From Ooceraea biroi (taxonomy: Eukaryota > Arthropoda > Insecta > Hymenoptera > Formicidae), in assembly GCF_003672135.1 (NCBI RefSeq), contig NC_039517.1, forward strand, positions 8,821,601 to 8,885,600: 64,000 nucleotides of DNA, read 5' to 3'. The notes beneath the pieces were generated by a model that saw nothing but the letters and a program-made list of their open reading frames with translations, was not told the DNA's origin and did no database searches. Position numbers and translations under genes: made by a program. The first letter of the stretch is position 1. The number at the start of each line of letters is the position of its first letter. Shown here piece by piece: positions 36,628 to 49,502 of the stretch.

Positions 36628-39600
36628 TCATTTATAACTCCGCGACACTGAACGAAAATCGCAAACTAACCGCAGATGCACTCTGCACTTTCCGCCGTTC
36701 CTCGTATCTCCTCCTCCTCTCTTCCGAGTGCCCTTTTTACAGCTTCCGCCGCATTTCGTTCAACACGGTGAAATTCCTGCGTCGGGTTATAAATTTGATT
36801 CCATCTCGGTTCGCTGTAGTTAGAGTTGCAAAACTCATACGTTGACGGGTACGCCTTGTGTCCGCCCCTGCGAAAATTGTGTGAAGTTACATTAGTTTGA
36901 TGCGAAATTCATGAATTTTTATCCGGAATAATGTTAAACGCTCTGATATAAATCTTGCTTAATCGTATTGAATTTATTTCATTTCGTGAAAGTACTTCGT
37001 GTTTTAATTAATCGTATATTGTGCGACAAATAGCAGTAAACACAATAACCACTTGAATACACATTGCAATAATGGAATCGCGGATCGCGGATTCGCAATT
37101 AGAGCAGAATTAAGTAATTGCAGAAGGGAATTACAGCCGCGTGCGAAAATGCGGGAGGGTCGCTGCGTTCGTATCGGTAAACTATTATCGGCCGCGAAGC
37201 CAGTAATTGACGTGCGCAATGAGAAATGCCCGCAATTCATTATCGCAAGTCGCGCTTGAACGTGCGACACACGGCGATACATACGCCTGGGCAAATGCAT
37301 TCTCGTCCATTTTATTACACACTAATTTTAATAAACCTGCGTGAATATTAATGAACTTGATCAATTATTACGCCATTTATTCTATATTAAATGTAAGTAA
37401 TGTAAATAATGCAGCGGAGATGGTACGTAACATTTGCAAAATTACTGCCAAACAGATGAAATTGAATAGAAGCAGACGAAAATGTTATCCAACTGCACGA
37501 AATAAATTTTAATAAAAAATTAAAACATTGGCAGAGAAGAATATATAATAATTAAATAGATTAAAGCCGTACGTGATGCTCTCCGTTTGACAACCGGATA
37601 TCAAATTAAAGCTAATTAAAACTGATGTAATTAAAACTGATATGATGAGTCAGAAAATGAATAACAGAGCGAGTTTGTAAAATTTTAGTTTTTTCTGTAT
37701 AAGTAATTGCTGCATCAAAATGCACAGCTGCGTAAAACTGCTAGTCTACGCATAATTTAACCGCAAAACGACCTCGTCTCACAAGTGTGCTTTTTCGGTA
37801 TAAACTTTAAATCTTCTTCTTTAAATTTCTCGTGCCGCGCGCTCATGATTTATTTTCTCTTATCTGTAGATTCACCAGAGATACAGGCTTTACTTATCTC
37901 GCGCTACAAATCGTTGAATTTCATTGGAATCTCGGATTAATGCTTTACATAGACTTTTTACGATTCTTCATCCATGTAATACTGCAGAAATACGCGCGAA
38001 TCGTATCTCTCGATCATTTTGAAATACTAAAATTCTCACATTGCATTGGTTGAAATTTGTTGAAATGAAAGTTTAAATCTTCGTTCCCTTATCCTGGAAA
38101 TTAATGGCATCTGAATTAACTTTTATTAATATTTTAATGAGAATGGTTTTCTGAAGGAGAAAATTAATTTTCAATTAATTCTTAATAGCTTGGGGACTTA
38201 TGGTACTAATAATACTTTGCTTATAATCTCCTTGCCTCAAAATCGATGGCAATGTTCGAGTTTGCTGTCGGAAGGAGTATTGCGGTAGCCGCAGGAAATT
38301 TTGTCGTGAGCACTTCGCGCATTTTGCGTAAACTATTTGGAACTCGCAACGGAGAACCACGCAGACTATCGTGTGGTTCGCGAGCCAAGTCAAGTAAGAC
38401 GAAAGAAGTAGTTGAAGCTATTTTTAAAGCCGAGCATTTCTTCCGGAAACCGACGTTTTACCCGCACAAGGGATTGTTACTAAGCTTACGAGCCAAGTGT
38501 CGAGCATGTCCGACGAAAATCCATGGCAAGAGCCGAAGAAAGGTTCTTTATCTCAGGACTACCGCAAGTTGCACTTGTCTAGCTAATTTCGTAAAAAGCG
38601 CGAAGAAACTCATCTCGTTTTTAGCCGGCTGACTTTTAGATAGATGTATAAATATTTAAGACGCTATTTCCCGAGGGTGGCTAAAACTCCGTTTGTTTCA
38701 ACAGCAATCCAATTGCTCGATTAGCAAAACATTCAACATTGAAAATTAATGAGAGATTTCAAGAGGTAAAGTACCTCGCTCAAAAACTTGTATCTTTTTT
38801 GCATTCAGACTAAATTTCTTGTCTGGCGTACAGGCGACAATCTGAAAACGTTTACTCGCAAAAATTTTATTTTATTTATATAAAGTGCATATATTTTATC
38901 AGCATAAAAAATACAGAAATAACTTTCTAAAACTAATTTTTTTATCCGTGTCAATTACCGTTGACGTTTCGCGACTAATCGAGACGAGATGCATCTCACG
39001 TATAAAGCCGTCAATTAAGCACGAACGGCGAACCGTGATAAAAGGGCGTCGCGACGCGGTGCGGCGCGACGCGTCGCGTCGGCGCGTCTTTTGGAATTGG
39101 CTTTACGCTTCCGCACGTGATGCAATTTCCATCGATAGAGGAAGACGAGAGCGAGTTTTAACGGCAGCCCAGCCGATCGTGGTTTCACGAGACGACTTCG
39201 TCCCGTCACAAAGGGCGGAAATTGATGAAGCTTCTCTATCTCGGACGGCAACCGGCCTCGATACTCTTTCGATTCGCGTCCGTCCGGTGCTCGTGTGTTC
39301 GAAAGAAGTCCTTGCAACGCGATAAAAAGAATCCGTGTCCTTTCCGCCACGACCGAACCCGGATAAATCGATTCGTGAGACCCCCGGCGGTGACACCTCC
39401 CGTGAAATTCTTTCTGCAAAAGAGAAAGAGAACGATGCACTTGCCGATAAAAATAAAATCGCTGCCGCAACGATACGACGCTTTCCGCAATTCGTCGACG
39501 TGAATGAATCCGCAACGGCGCCGAGTGCACCAGTGCCGAGGGAAGCGCAACACTGACATTTTCAAGCGGAAACTTGTTATGAATCTTTAGCGTTTATACA

Positions 39601-40323
39601 CGCTGAAAAAACACGCGCACGCGAACGCTTGCAGAGATGGTAATTGATGGAAAATTGCGTTACTGCAGAAATATAAAATCCAATTTTCCTCTTTCTCGCA
39701 GAGGAGTGATCGTTATTTATCGTCGTAGCAATCGGCAATCGAAGAGCCAAACGTCTCGCAAAGTATTTTGCATTAATTAAATCGCGATAACCCGGTAAGA
39801 TCCGGTATTGCAAGAACGCAAGAAACTAATCTTCTACGAATTCTAGTTATTTTATGAATCCACTTATTTTCGCACGCGGATATCGGATATAGATATCACG
39901 ACATCCCACGGAATATCTCACGTATGTGGGATATTACGTAACTTGGAGGTCGAATTGCTCGTCAACGTATCTCTGGACGCTTGTGGTTGCTCTTCGTCTC
40001 CGTTATGGTCCTGAAGAACTCGTTCGCCGTATCGTGAACGCTATAAATCGTACTGGCTGCCACTAATGACAAATTAAACGAGGGAATCGATCTTTCATGC
40101 AGTGACACCTGACACCCACGTATCCCCTTCTGCGATCACCGACCTCGAAAGTGTCGTAGCTGCGCAAAGAGTATCGGGGACACGGCTCTAATATGAAATC
40201 AATAACCATAAATATGCAGCGAGTTCAGCAAATAATAATAGATATTCGCTGTCAATTATAAGCGAAGAGGAAAATGAATAGATGGATGGAAGTGTGTAAT
40301 GCGCGATCGACGTAACGTTATAC
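36628..40323. other. Non-coding stretch, no gene seen
   Basis: AT-rich from about 36860 to 38200, then a CpG-rich block near 39000-39560 where several frames stay open on both strands. The rest is average. No frame shows a recognisable domain. Confidence 0.5.
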
Positions 40324-41181
40324 TTGAGGAACAAAAAGGAAATACAGATTGAAGCTTCTGAACGATATTTGCGGCATATTTCCTCCATATATATTTGTTG
40401 CACGCGAGAAATACTCTCCTCGAAGGTAAAAATTTCTTCATCCTCTGCCGCGGTCAGTCTGCGCTGGAAATTTATGACACATGAAACATCGATTCCCAAC
40501 ATCGTGATCTACGCGGCCGTCATTTTATCGGATTATTAATAAAGCATGAAGAGAAAGGAAAGGTCCGGTTTTTTATAGTGCAGATCGTAAAAAGGGCGCG
40601 GGTGAAGGTGCACAACGTCGTGAATATGAAGGATGAAAAAAAATATACTTACCTACACATACACATACGCATACACACACACACACACACACACGTTTAT
40701 ACAGGGGATAAAAACACGTCGCTCGGACAGTCGCTCCAACAGTGAATTTATGGGGAAATTCTCTCACCCGCGGTCTACAAGTGCTAATACGAAATCGATA
40801 ACCAAGCGCGCCTTCGTTGCGATGTCCTGGCGAGAAGAATGACAACGGTCGGACTTCCGGCGGATGAATGCGACTTTTCATTGATTCCGTGAAACATGTG
40901 TCCAAGTCATAGCCGGGTCATTCTTTCGCACGGGTTGGCTTGCTTCCTTTTGCATGGATCCTCGTTCCTTCCTTCTCTTTTCCCCCGAAGCACCGTAAAT
41001 TGGGCACGAAAACCTGGGAGACTCCGTCGGGATCACCATCGGACTCAGTGATCCCCGAGAAGCCGTTATTATTCTCGTAGTAAGTCCAGCTGACCATATG
41101 GTGAGACTCTTCTTCTTCTCCTTGATTCCTTGGTGGACCGTAGTAAGGAGTTTCATTCACAAGTGCTCGAGACGTTGCCAT
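40324..41181 (-). CDS. Putative two-exon gene fragment on the minus strand, unrecognised
   Basis: ATG at 41181-41179, in a good context (TTACAATGGC), begins MATSRALVNETPYYGPPRNQ. It continues with an acidic run (GEEEES), then YYENNN and SDGDPDGVSQ, unlike the Arg/Ser-rich chance frames nearby. A possible donor CAG|GTTTTC follows VSQ. A second protein-like block, minus 40463-40324, follows a TTTCCAG acceptor in the same phase (RRLTAAEDEEIFTFEESISR) and ends at a GTATAA donor. Joining the two is my inference. The first donor is weak, and between the proposed exons lie the (CA)n repeat and about 550 bp. It may be the 5' end of a gene, or two chance frames. Confidence 0.22.
40672..40694. repeat. 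(CA)n microsatellite
   Basis: A CA dinucleotide run preceded by CATA-type repeats. Confidence 0.9.
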
Positions 41182-41442
41182 TGTAATCTGGAGTACCTGT
41201 AACCTAGAAGAGTCTCGCCATACACAGACATAGAAACTAACCCACGTAAAATTTTTCGCATCGTACGGAGTCCACACAAAACTTTTCAATGCACACAATG
41301 ATAAAGTGCAGCTCGGCAGAAGAGAAAGGGAGGAGTCAGAGGGAGAAAAGAAGATAGAGAGGAAAGCATTCTCGAGGGTGGCAAAGGGGATATGACTCGG
41401 TCAGTCGTGGACATTGCCGGGATGCAAAGGCCAAGTGCCTCT

Positions 41443-41484
41443 TTCGATCTCCATTCATCGCGCCGACGATGAATGGAGATCGAA
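41443..41484. repeat. Perfect 18-bp hairpin
   Basis: TTCGATCTCCATTCATCG is followed by a 6-base spacer (CGCCGA) and its exact reverse complement. The stem is perfect and ends sharply. It may be a small foldback or a protein-binding dyad. Confidence 0.85.
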
Positions 41485-44400
41485 CGAATGGCATCCCTGG
41501 CTCTCTCGTGGATATCGCGCTGGAGTAATAGTCACTATGGAGTGCAAAAACCGCGGGACGTCGTCGTGGGTGTCACTCGAGAAGCCGATCTCGCACAGGA
41601 AAGGCAGGAAGCCTATGAAAAAGGTTTAACAACGATCCTATTGATTCCCCTGGAGAGCGACCTCGTGCGATCCTTGAAAAATTGTAGATGCTACCGGTCG
41701 AGTGAACAGCCTTCCGCGAACCAGTTAGAAACAGCAGCTTAACGAGAGTCAAATTGTAGAATAATTGAGAATGCTATATCGCCCAGGCGACCGTCGCTAA
41801 TATCGAGAAAATCCTTAAATAGCAAATAAATTTTGAGTTATGCGAGGACAGATTGCTCCGTAGCAATTTCTGTAAAATCTCAGTATATTGGAAATCGATT
41901 CGTGAAAGTTTTATCAATCCTGATAATCGTTAAACACATCGATAGATATATGAAGTTGAGTCGTCTCGTTCACGTTGCTCGCAGGTTGAGATTAATTGAG
42001 GAGTTTTATTTACCTTTCGCTTAAGCGTGAGAAATGTCAGAAGTGAAAAAAATATCGAGTATCATGTAATGTACATATATATAATATTTCTGAGCATTAA
42101 AGCGCTCATTCGCACTTCCCACCAAGTTGAAGGTTCCATAATACGTACGTCGATTGAAACGTATGATCGGAAGAAAGGCGTCTAACGATAACGCTGCCTT
42201 GTGTGCTTTTACGTGCTACATCATTCTTGGTAATCAAATCGAGCGTATACGTGAGTAAACAGTAATTTACATGCGCACCCTTTTCTCACACGAGCGATAT
42301 TTCTTCCAACTTTATCTTTGTCACCTTTGAAGGTAAACAAAGAAGAATGATAGAGAACAAATTTCAAAAAGTTTAAAAAATATAAATATATAGAAAAATT
42401 CATTGAAAAAAATATCGCTTTGTGATATATGTATTCGATTAATGCTTTGCAGCACTTGCAATCGCATTTTTCACTGAGAATGTTTTTCATATCTCGTTTC
42501 ATATAATTAACATCATCGTATAAGTATATACACATGGTATATGTGAGAAATAAAATTACATTGTTATGTGGTGCTTCATTACGTTGAGTTAAAACAATAT
42601 TGTAACGCTTAATAAAGTTACGCTTCTTGAATTATACGCTAATTACCGCGTTGCACCGTTACATATAATATTTGTGCGCAAGGTAGAAGAAATTCACAGC
42701 AACAGACAAAAGCGATTACGGTACTTTAATACTTTTTAATGTCTGAACTTATTTTTCCTACTTCCTACCACATTTCTCGCACCAATATCAAGCAGCTTTC
42801 TCAGTCATAAATCTTTATTTGTCAGAGTTTCTTAAGCTCCACGGGCGACCGAGAGCACAGCTCCTCCGTGAGTCTTTTTGTTGGCACCACTATGAAAGTG
42901 CTCTATTGGCTGACGTCTTTGATAAAATGCCAGTAGAACCACGACTTTTAACTTGAACCATCTGGGTCACGGTATCTTCACAATGAATTAAATAGCTTGC
43001 AAAATGCAAAACTGCTGCTTTAACTATATTAGTCGCAACGTAAATGACTCTTAACATTCAAGAAATGTATAATATGATTACAGAAATTAATGAATCATCC
43101 TTACGAAATAAATAAAAGAGCGAGAAATAATAAAAGACATTCGAAAGCGCGACTAAACTGGAAAAATAAAATACTTTTAATTGCACAGCTTGTACAGCAC
43201 ATTTAAGAAAATTTAAAATTATAAAAGCGTGAATACTTGATATGCTGATATTAAAAGAGAGGATATTTAATAAAAGAGATAATTCAAAAGTTTATAGCAG
43301 TATCACAATCGCACACAAATATTATTCCAGGAAGATAGCAATGCATCGAGCAATGCAATGCTGAACAAACAATGCAAGTGTTTTATGCACTCTGATAGTG
43401 CGTGCTGTCGTCTTCCATGGAGAGCTTTATCATCCTTCTCTTTTCTAGTCGACAAATTGAAATGCGAAATCCTTTGCTAGTCGGCAACTTCCTGACAATG
43501 CATCGCGCTTTCGCTGTGTCGTGTGTACCTTCGTCAATTACATGTAAAATAGCATAGGCAAAATGTAATACGTGACTTACATAGTCTATAATATTAACGA
43601 GTGCTGTACAAACAACGATTACATAATAGCATTGTTTTATAAAACTGCCAGTCAAAATTACTACATAATTTTCGTCGCAATTATTATTATAACAATAGAA
43701 TATGTAGTATTTTTAGGGATAATGCATATTTCACATACAAAATGCTATGGTTTTACTTCATACTGACAATTTAATATTCAGTGTATCTTATGCTAAATAT
43801 TATCGCGGGGAAATCAGGTTGCCTTCCCTTATACTTTGAGCTATTTGTTATTAATTAGTTTTCGTATTATTTATCATGTTGCATAATAGAGTAGTAATTA
43901 ATAGCAATGTCGAATAATTATTGCATAGTACCATTTGCGACTCGATTGATCGCGAAATACGCGATGCAAGCAAGAACCGGCGAGATCGCTGCAGCGCGTC
44001 ATTAAATTCCGCATTGTTACGTCATTCGATAGCGTTCAGGCGCCGCTATTGTTGCGGAGAATGCAGGGGGACATTTGCAGGCAACATTAAGTTCGAAGTA
44101 TGTACAAATTGAACATTCTTGAGACTGCGATTGAAAAAAGAGACGCGGAGATAGGCTTACGCGTCGGAGAAACGGATCGCCATTCTTTCAGCGACGAACC
44201 GCAACCCCTCCGCGTCTCCTTGTGTACGCGGGGACGTTTATTAAATTAGACAGAGCAAGGGGACGGAGGGTAGCCGATGCAACTTGCGCAAACAACGCGG
44301 GGGGAGCGAAGCATCTGGAATGCACGGACGAGGGTGACGGACCGGCCGGCGACGATTGTCGGTCGAGGTGGAGAGAGAAGTTACGGTACAAATGCGTTTC

Positions 44401-46904
44401 GCGTACGGCGCTAATAATTATCATGACGGTACTATTGTGCGATTAAAATGCATTACACAGTCCCCTGTGTCCGGGTGTGCCCACGTACGTAAGAAAGATA
44501 CGTTCGCCCTCGACGAGCTACGTCTAATCAACGTGGCTGACTAATTTATGACTCCTCCGTGATTTCATAATTCGATGTTGCGTCTCCAGCCTGTCGTTTT
44601 ACATTAGCGAAAATGAACTAAATTGCATAAAAGACCCTTGATTTCATTCGACTATTATACTAACAAGTACCAACCAGTTTCATTAAAATCCAGCACTCTT
44701 CCAGCCAAGTCATCCTGCAATCAAATCGATCGTATCATGTTTTGCGTGGAATTAATATGGAATCGTCGAGTCATTAGGCAGTATTCATCGCGATTGCATA
44801 TTCATTGCGTCTGCGAAGCTAATAACTTCGCCGTCATTATACGGAAATGTAACGAACTGACGTTGTCGCAGTCGGTAGTCGCATTCATTTCTCATGCTGA
44901 AGTTTTATGAACCACGATAAACGCATGATGTGCCACTTTGGGCGTTACGCGGCGAATTCATTGTGACGATTTCGATCGCGCCGCGCAACGGCAGAGTTTA
45001 CGTACCGAACGGCTCCTGGGTTCGGCGCTACGTGCATTTCCAACGGCGATTATCGTTAGAGACTGGCTATGGTGGTGCTGATCGATTGTCAGACGCTGCC
45101 AGCATGAGGATGATAAGCGGTATTGCACGCGATCGTATAATAGAACTCGCTGAAAGGCAATCAAACAAATTAAAGGAAACGTTTGTATTTTATTTCATTA
45201 GAGATACGGTAATCTCTGTAAGTATAACATATAAATGTGTAACATCAAATTAATCCTTATTTATCTTCTTACAAGTCCATCAATACAAATTTACCACATA
45301 AATCTTTTGATCGAGGACAAGAGATAAATGACAAAGTTTGCAACGCGAAAAGGGAAGGCTTTCTTTTTCACGTAAATTACGTCGTTTTTACGCGCGCGGA
45401 TTTCTGCCATCGTTCACTGTCGGCCAATTTACCGAAATCAGAGTTTGACGGATAAATAACAAAAAAGGGAAAGAGAGATCGGCAAAGGGGGCCATTCACG
45501 GCGGAGCCGCACGGAGTATTTCGGGTTCGGCTCGCGCGAATATTCCGCTTCGCGCTTCTCATGTATGCGCGCGTCCTCGCAGCCGTCGTCAGAGCGTGAC
45601 GCGTGATATATCATAATTTTGTAACTGCTCTCCTCGAGCGTGTATCTCAAGGTGGGGGGATCGAACATGTTTCCCGTATTCATAACCCGACAATGGGCAC
45701 TTGAACCTGCCTTGTTAGGCGGGCGCAGCGAAGCGTGGAAACTGGGTGGAGCTCGACGAGTAGCACCTATATAGCACTCGGGACCCGTTTCGCGTTATTG
45801 ATGGTCCTGCGGATGAAAGATCCTGGCGCTCGTAGCTCCTCCTCGATCTCGAGAGTGCGCGCGTGATCGTCGATCGACCGCGATAGCGCATCGTTCTCCA
45901 GGTGGCGGGAAAGCGAAAATGGTAGGCATCGACCTATAGCCGGGAAGATGGATTTGCTGGAACGAGCCCGCGATCGCACAACGTGACGATCGCGATTATG
46001 TTCAATCATCATCGCAGACCATGCTGACGTTTCGCCCCGTCCAAGATCGTGGCTTAATTATTCACGGCACATTTCCATGCGGTTACCCTGTTCCTAATCC
46101 TTGGCTGCTTTAATGGCTTACTTTAATATCTTGGGATTAGAATAATTAACTTAATATTAGATATTATAGTGGGGGTAGAAATGCGTAGAACACTTCTCCT
46201 GGAACCTCCAAGTTATGAAACAACATTAGTTATTCTAGTTTCGCGGCGTGTACATGCTGCAGTTAAGGTATTACCTGCGAAGGTAGTAAATTTGCATTCA
46301 GGGAGAATAGGAAATTTAATGAAACCAATAATGGCGCGGTCGCGAATGTTCGGCCAAATTAATGGCAGATGTTGAAGCAACGTTGGCCACTATGCATCGA
46401 TTATTATTATAGCGCTCGAGGATACTGTGTGTTTGCACTGCATTAACGTGTGATTCTATCAAAACATTATTACCTTAAAGTGAGAATCAAATCACAATCA
46501 AAAATCAATTACTCTTTTACTCCACGATATAATTATTTATAATTAATAACTAATTATATTAACTAATATAATTATTTATTGGATTATTGAATATAGATAA
46601 AATACGAATTATATATACACATTTCTCGTCGCGCATGAATATGCAAGTTGTGAACAAAATCGCGATACGTATTTCTTCCCTCCTCCTCGTATATATAATA
46701 GATTTGGAGGTTTCACATAATTTCCTAGCATCCATTCACAGTACGCAAACTGGTATTACCAGGTAAACTTGCGAAACTTGACTCTCGGTTGAATTTAAGT
46801 CGACTATAGTTACTTCAGGAATCGGCACAAGTAATCAAGCCTGTTTGGCCAATCAGAAGATATACTCAAACGCAGTCGAAGTTCCCAGGCAGTAATATTC
46901 GCTT
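41485..46904. other. Non-coding stretch, no gene seen
   Basis: A plus-strand frame to 41742 is slightly protein-like (DVVVGVTREADLAQERQEAY) but unsupported. The segment is AT-rich between about 42000 and 43900, then CpG-rich at 44000-46100. No RNA gene or transposon end was recognised. Confidence 0.5.
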
Positions 46905-46981
46905 TCGATATCTCGTATCCAGCAATCCTAACTGTTGCTAACTCTAAATAACAGTTTAGCGTGCCTGGATATATCTATCGA
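46905..46981 (+). ncRNA. Candidate precursor-microRNA hairpin
   Basis: A 77-base imperfect hairpin. From the base, TCGATA pairs with TATCGA, TATCCAG with CTGGATA, a partly paired internal region follows, and then AACTGTT pairs with AACAGTT around a 13-base loop (46937-46949). Arm length, loop size and spread of mismatches fit a metazoan pre-miRNA. I do not recognise either arm as a known insect miRNA. It is equally able to fold on the minus strand. Function is inference. Confidence 0.3.
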
Positions 46982-47800
46982 CTGAACACATCCACATGTA
47001 ACTACACTTTACATATAGCGAGTCGATCGACGGTTGATCGAGTTTGTACATTGCGGCGTAATTCTTCCTATGGTTACACAAACGTTTTTCAATTACATTT
47101 GCGTATCACTATCCGGAAATTATAAAATTTATTCACGCTGAAGCGTCACGCTCTATGCAACATCGCTCGTGGCCTTTTCCCATTTATCGATGCATTCTGC
47201 AGCGAGAGAAATTGCAGTTCGGTGCACGGGCGAACGCGCAAAGTCGATCTATGCATTCGACGAGAGATTGCGCGAGGTTAATTCTTAATTAAACTGCGCA
47301 CGCTATTTCGATTTGTCACAGGACCACTCTGTACCGTATTCTCCGCGCGCACCTGCACGTCCCTGACGCACGCCACGTGGAATCCGTAGAACATTGGCAC
47401 TCCCATAGAAAACGGGACAGAGTAAATACGTGTCACTCGAAGCTCGAGCAATATGTGTCCACGATCCTAAAGCACTGCCTCTGAAAAAGACGCAACAATA
47501 GCGCGTTGCATTCGTGGCACGATTGGAATTACGTCACTGGGGCGGAATCGCGAATTGTTATTGCGTTAACTTCGACGACGATCGTGTACGGATCGCGTGT
47601 CTCGGAAGACAAACCAGGGAAGATCTGCTATTTTTCAGGTGATTTGCGATGGTGCATGTTCTCGACCGTGCAGTTAATTTAGCAGCGCAGTCACCAGTGG
47701 AGAACGTTTATTTCGATCTTGGAAAAATCGAGTCTCGAAGGATAAGCGGATTGTTTCCGTGACTCAAGAGATATTCGAGTACATAAGTGAAGCAAAAGGA

Positions 47801-47922
47801 AATGCAGCAAATATAGTATATTATAGATTAGATATTTATAAAATAAATTACAGCACGTAAAAATGCAGCAAATATAATACATTATAGATTAGATATTTAT
47901 AAAATAAATTACAGCCCGTTAA
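47801..47922. repeat. 61-bp tandem repeat, two copies
   Basis: The unit starting AATGCAGCAAATATA and ending before the next AATGCAGCAAATATA is repeated once with a period of 61. Only a few substitutions separate the copies. Confidence 0.92.
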
Positions 47923-48368
47923 AATTCGATTTAAAAATCATTCATATCATTCCGAAGCGAAGTGGCTAGACAGAATTTCGGGGAATCTCCGTTTCGAGCA
48001 TCGCGGTGGCACATTGTCGCGTTAACTAGCTAAATCGATTCGCATTCCTCAAGTTTGGATGCAAAATACGTACGTAGGTATGGCGTACGGAGGGTGCGCG
48101 CGGGCCTGAGGCTTAAAGGGTGATTTCGTGATATCGGAATCGCGCGCGCGATACAGTTACGACAGTTTCAAGGTAGTTTCGAACCACCTGCACATACGGT
48201 GTACTTTGCGATTGGTACGATGCAACTGGAGTCTCGTAACGAGAGTCGACATAACCCCGACGAGAAGTCGACTTAACGCCGACACATGCAATTGGAACAT
48301 GCAGGGTTGCATACACTTTCTCTCTCTCTTCTCTTTCACTCTCTCATTCTCTTACACATACACACATC

Positions 48369-48385
48369 CATACATACATACATAC
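48369..48385. repeat. (CATA)n microsatellite
   Basis: About four CATA units within a longer CA/CT-rich tract. Confidence 0.85.
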
Positions 48386-49476
48386 ACACGCGCGCTTTCT
48401 CTCTTCTCTTTCTCTTGTTCGCTCACTTGCTCGCTTTCATTTTCTCTCTGTCTCTTCTTTTCTAGCGTGCCCTTTTATACAGGGTGCACGTGTGCGCTCG
48501 TCATGGTCCCGGTTGGTCTTGAACGCAACGGTGCGCGTTAATGCGCGTTATATATCGATACTGTGTACACTGGTACTAGATACTACGTAATAAGCACGAG
48601 CCGAACCGGGGGTCAATCCTCGTTTTGCACGCTTTAATGTGGGTAACATTAGCACGCGATGCACCGTGCACGCCTGTTTGCATTATTGAATACACAGTCG
48701 CGGATAATGCATCGCCGACGCCGCGATACGCAATGCTTATCATTCACCCTTTCCCTCGGTAACTGTGTCCACCGGTGGTGTAACAGTTAGGTTATACGTT
48801 TACTCTAATTACTTTCGATAGATCACTGCTGCCGATACCGTTTCTGATGCTGGGAATACGCACGAGCAGAAGATACCAAGCCAAGCCACGCTTCCTGTAG
48901 TAACATTACCTGATCTCAAAGAGATAAGCTGAACGATATTACGAATGCTCCATATCGGAAATACATGAAATCGAATGCAGTTATAGAACGCAGACAATAG
49001 TGGAAATTGTGAAAAAAAAACAACACGGTAATCCTCTCCTCCCTCCCACTCGGGTGCTACACGTGTTACACGGTTCAATAATCCCCCGTGCAACGACATT
49101 CTACCTACTGCTGCAACGGTGACAAAAAAAAGGTGATGTTTACACGAGAAGCGTGTCTACACGTGGCTGGTGGAGGAAAAAAAGTTAATGATTTCTCGTT
49201 ATTCTTCTGTTGCTGTTGGCTGCTGTTGGTCGTCGCGCGTTCCCGGTGAATCGCAAGAGCCCTGGGCGGAAATGAAGTCGTCATCGATCTTATTTGAGAG
49301 TCGGCCGTACGACAAATTCGTATTAATGACCAGGCACGTTTTTCGTTTCGACGTTTCTTGCATACTCATCCTCCGGCACGATATTTGACGTAACAGTTGC
49401 GAGCGATTCAGACCAGGGAGTCCCGCGGCCAAGCGGAGTTTCTCTCATTGTCGATTTCAAATTGGTCGGATATCAT

Positions 49477-49502
49477 ATGTCGCCGCGCTCGCGCGGCGAC
49501 AT
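49477..49502. repeat. Perfect 11-bp GC-rich hairpin
   Basis: ATGTCGCCGCG, a CTCG loop, then CGCGGCGACAT. It is compact and would be very stable as RNA. Confidence 0.85.

Larger units (their letters stand above)
46982..49476. other. Non-coding stretch with simple repeats
   Basis: It contains the 61-bp tandem repeat (47801-47922), CT-rich and (CATA)n sequence at about 48315-48470, and a TATACAGGGTG word at 48476-48486 that resembles the end of the foldback element at 60928. No gene was recognised. Confidence 0.5.

Noticed and set aside
38885..39565. Several overlapping frames on both strands
   Set aside because: CpG-rich DNA with few stop codons opens many frames at once. All are Arg/Ser-rich and none looks like a protein.
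48128..48541. Ser/Leu/Phe-rich plus-strand frame
   Set aside because: It translates CT-rich and CATA simple repeats.
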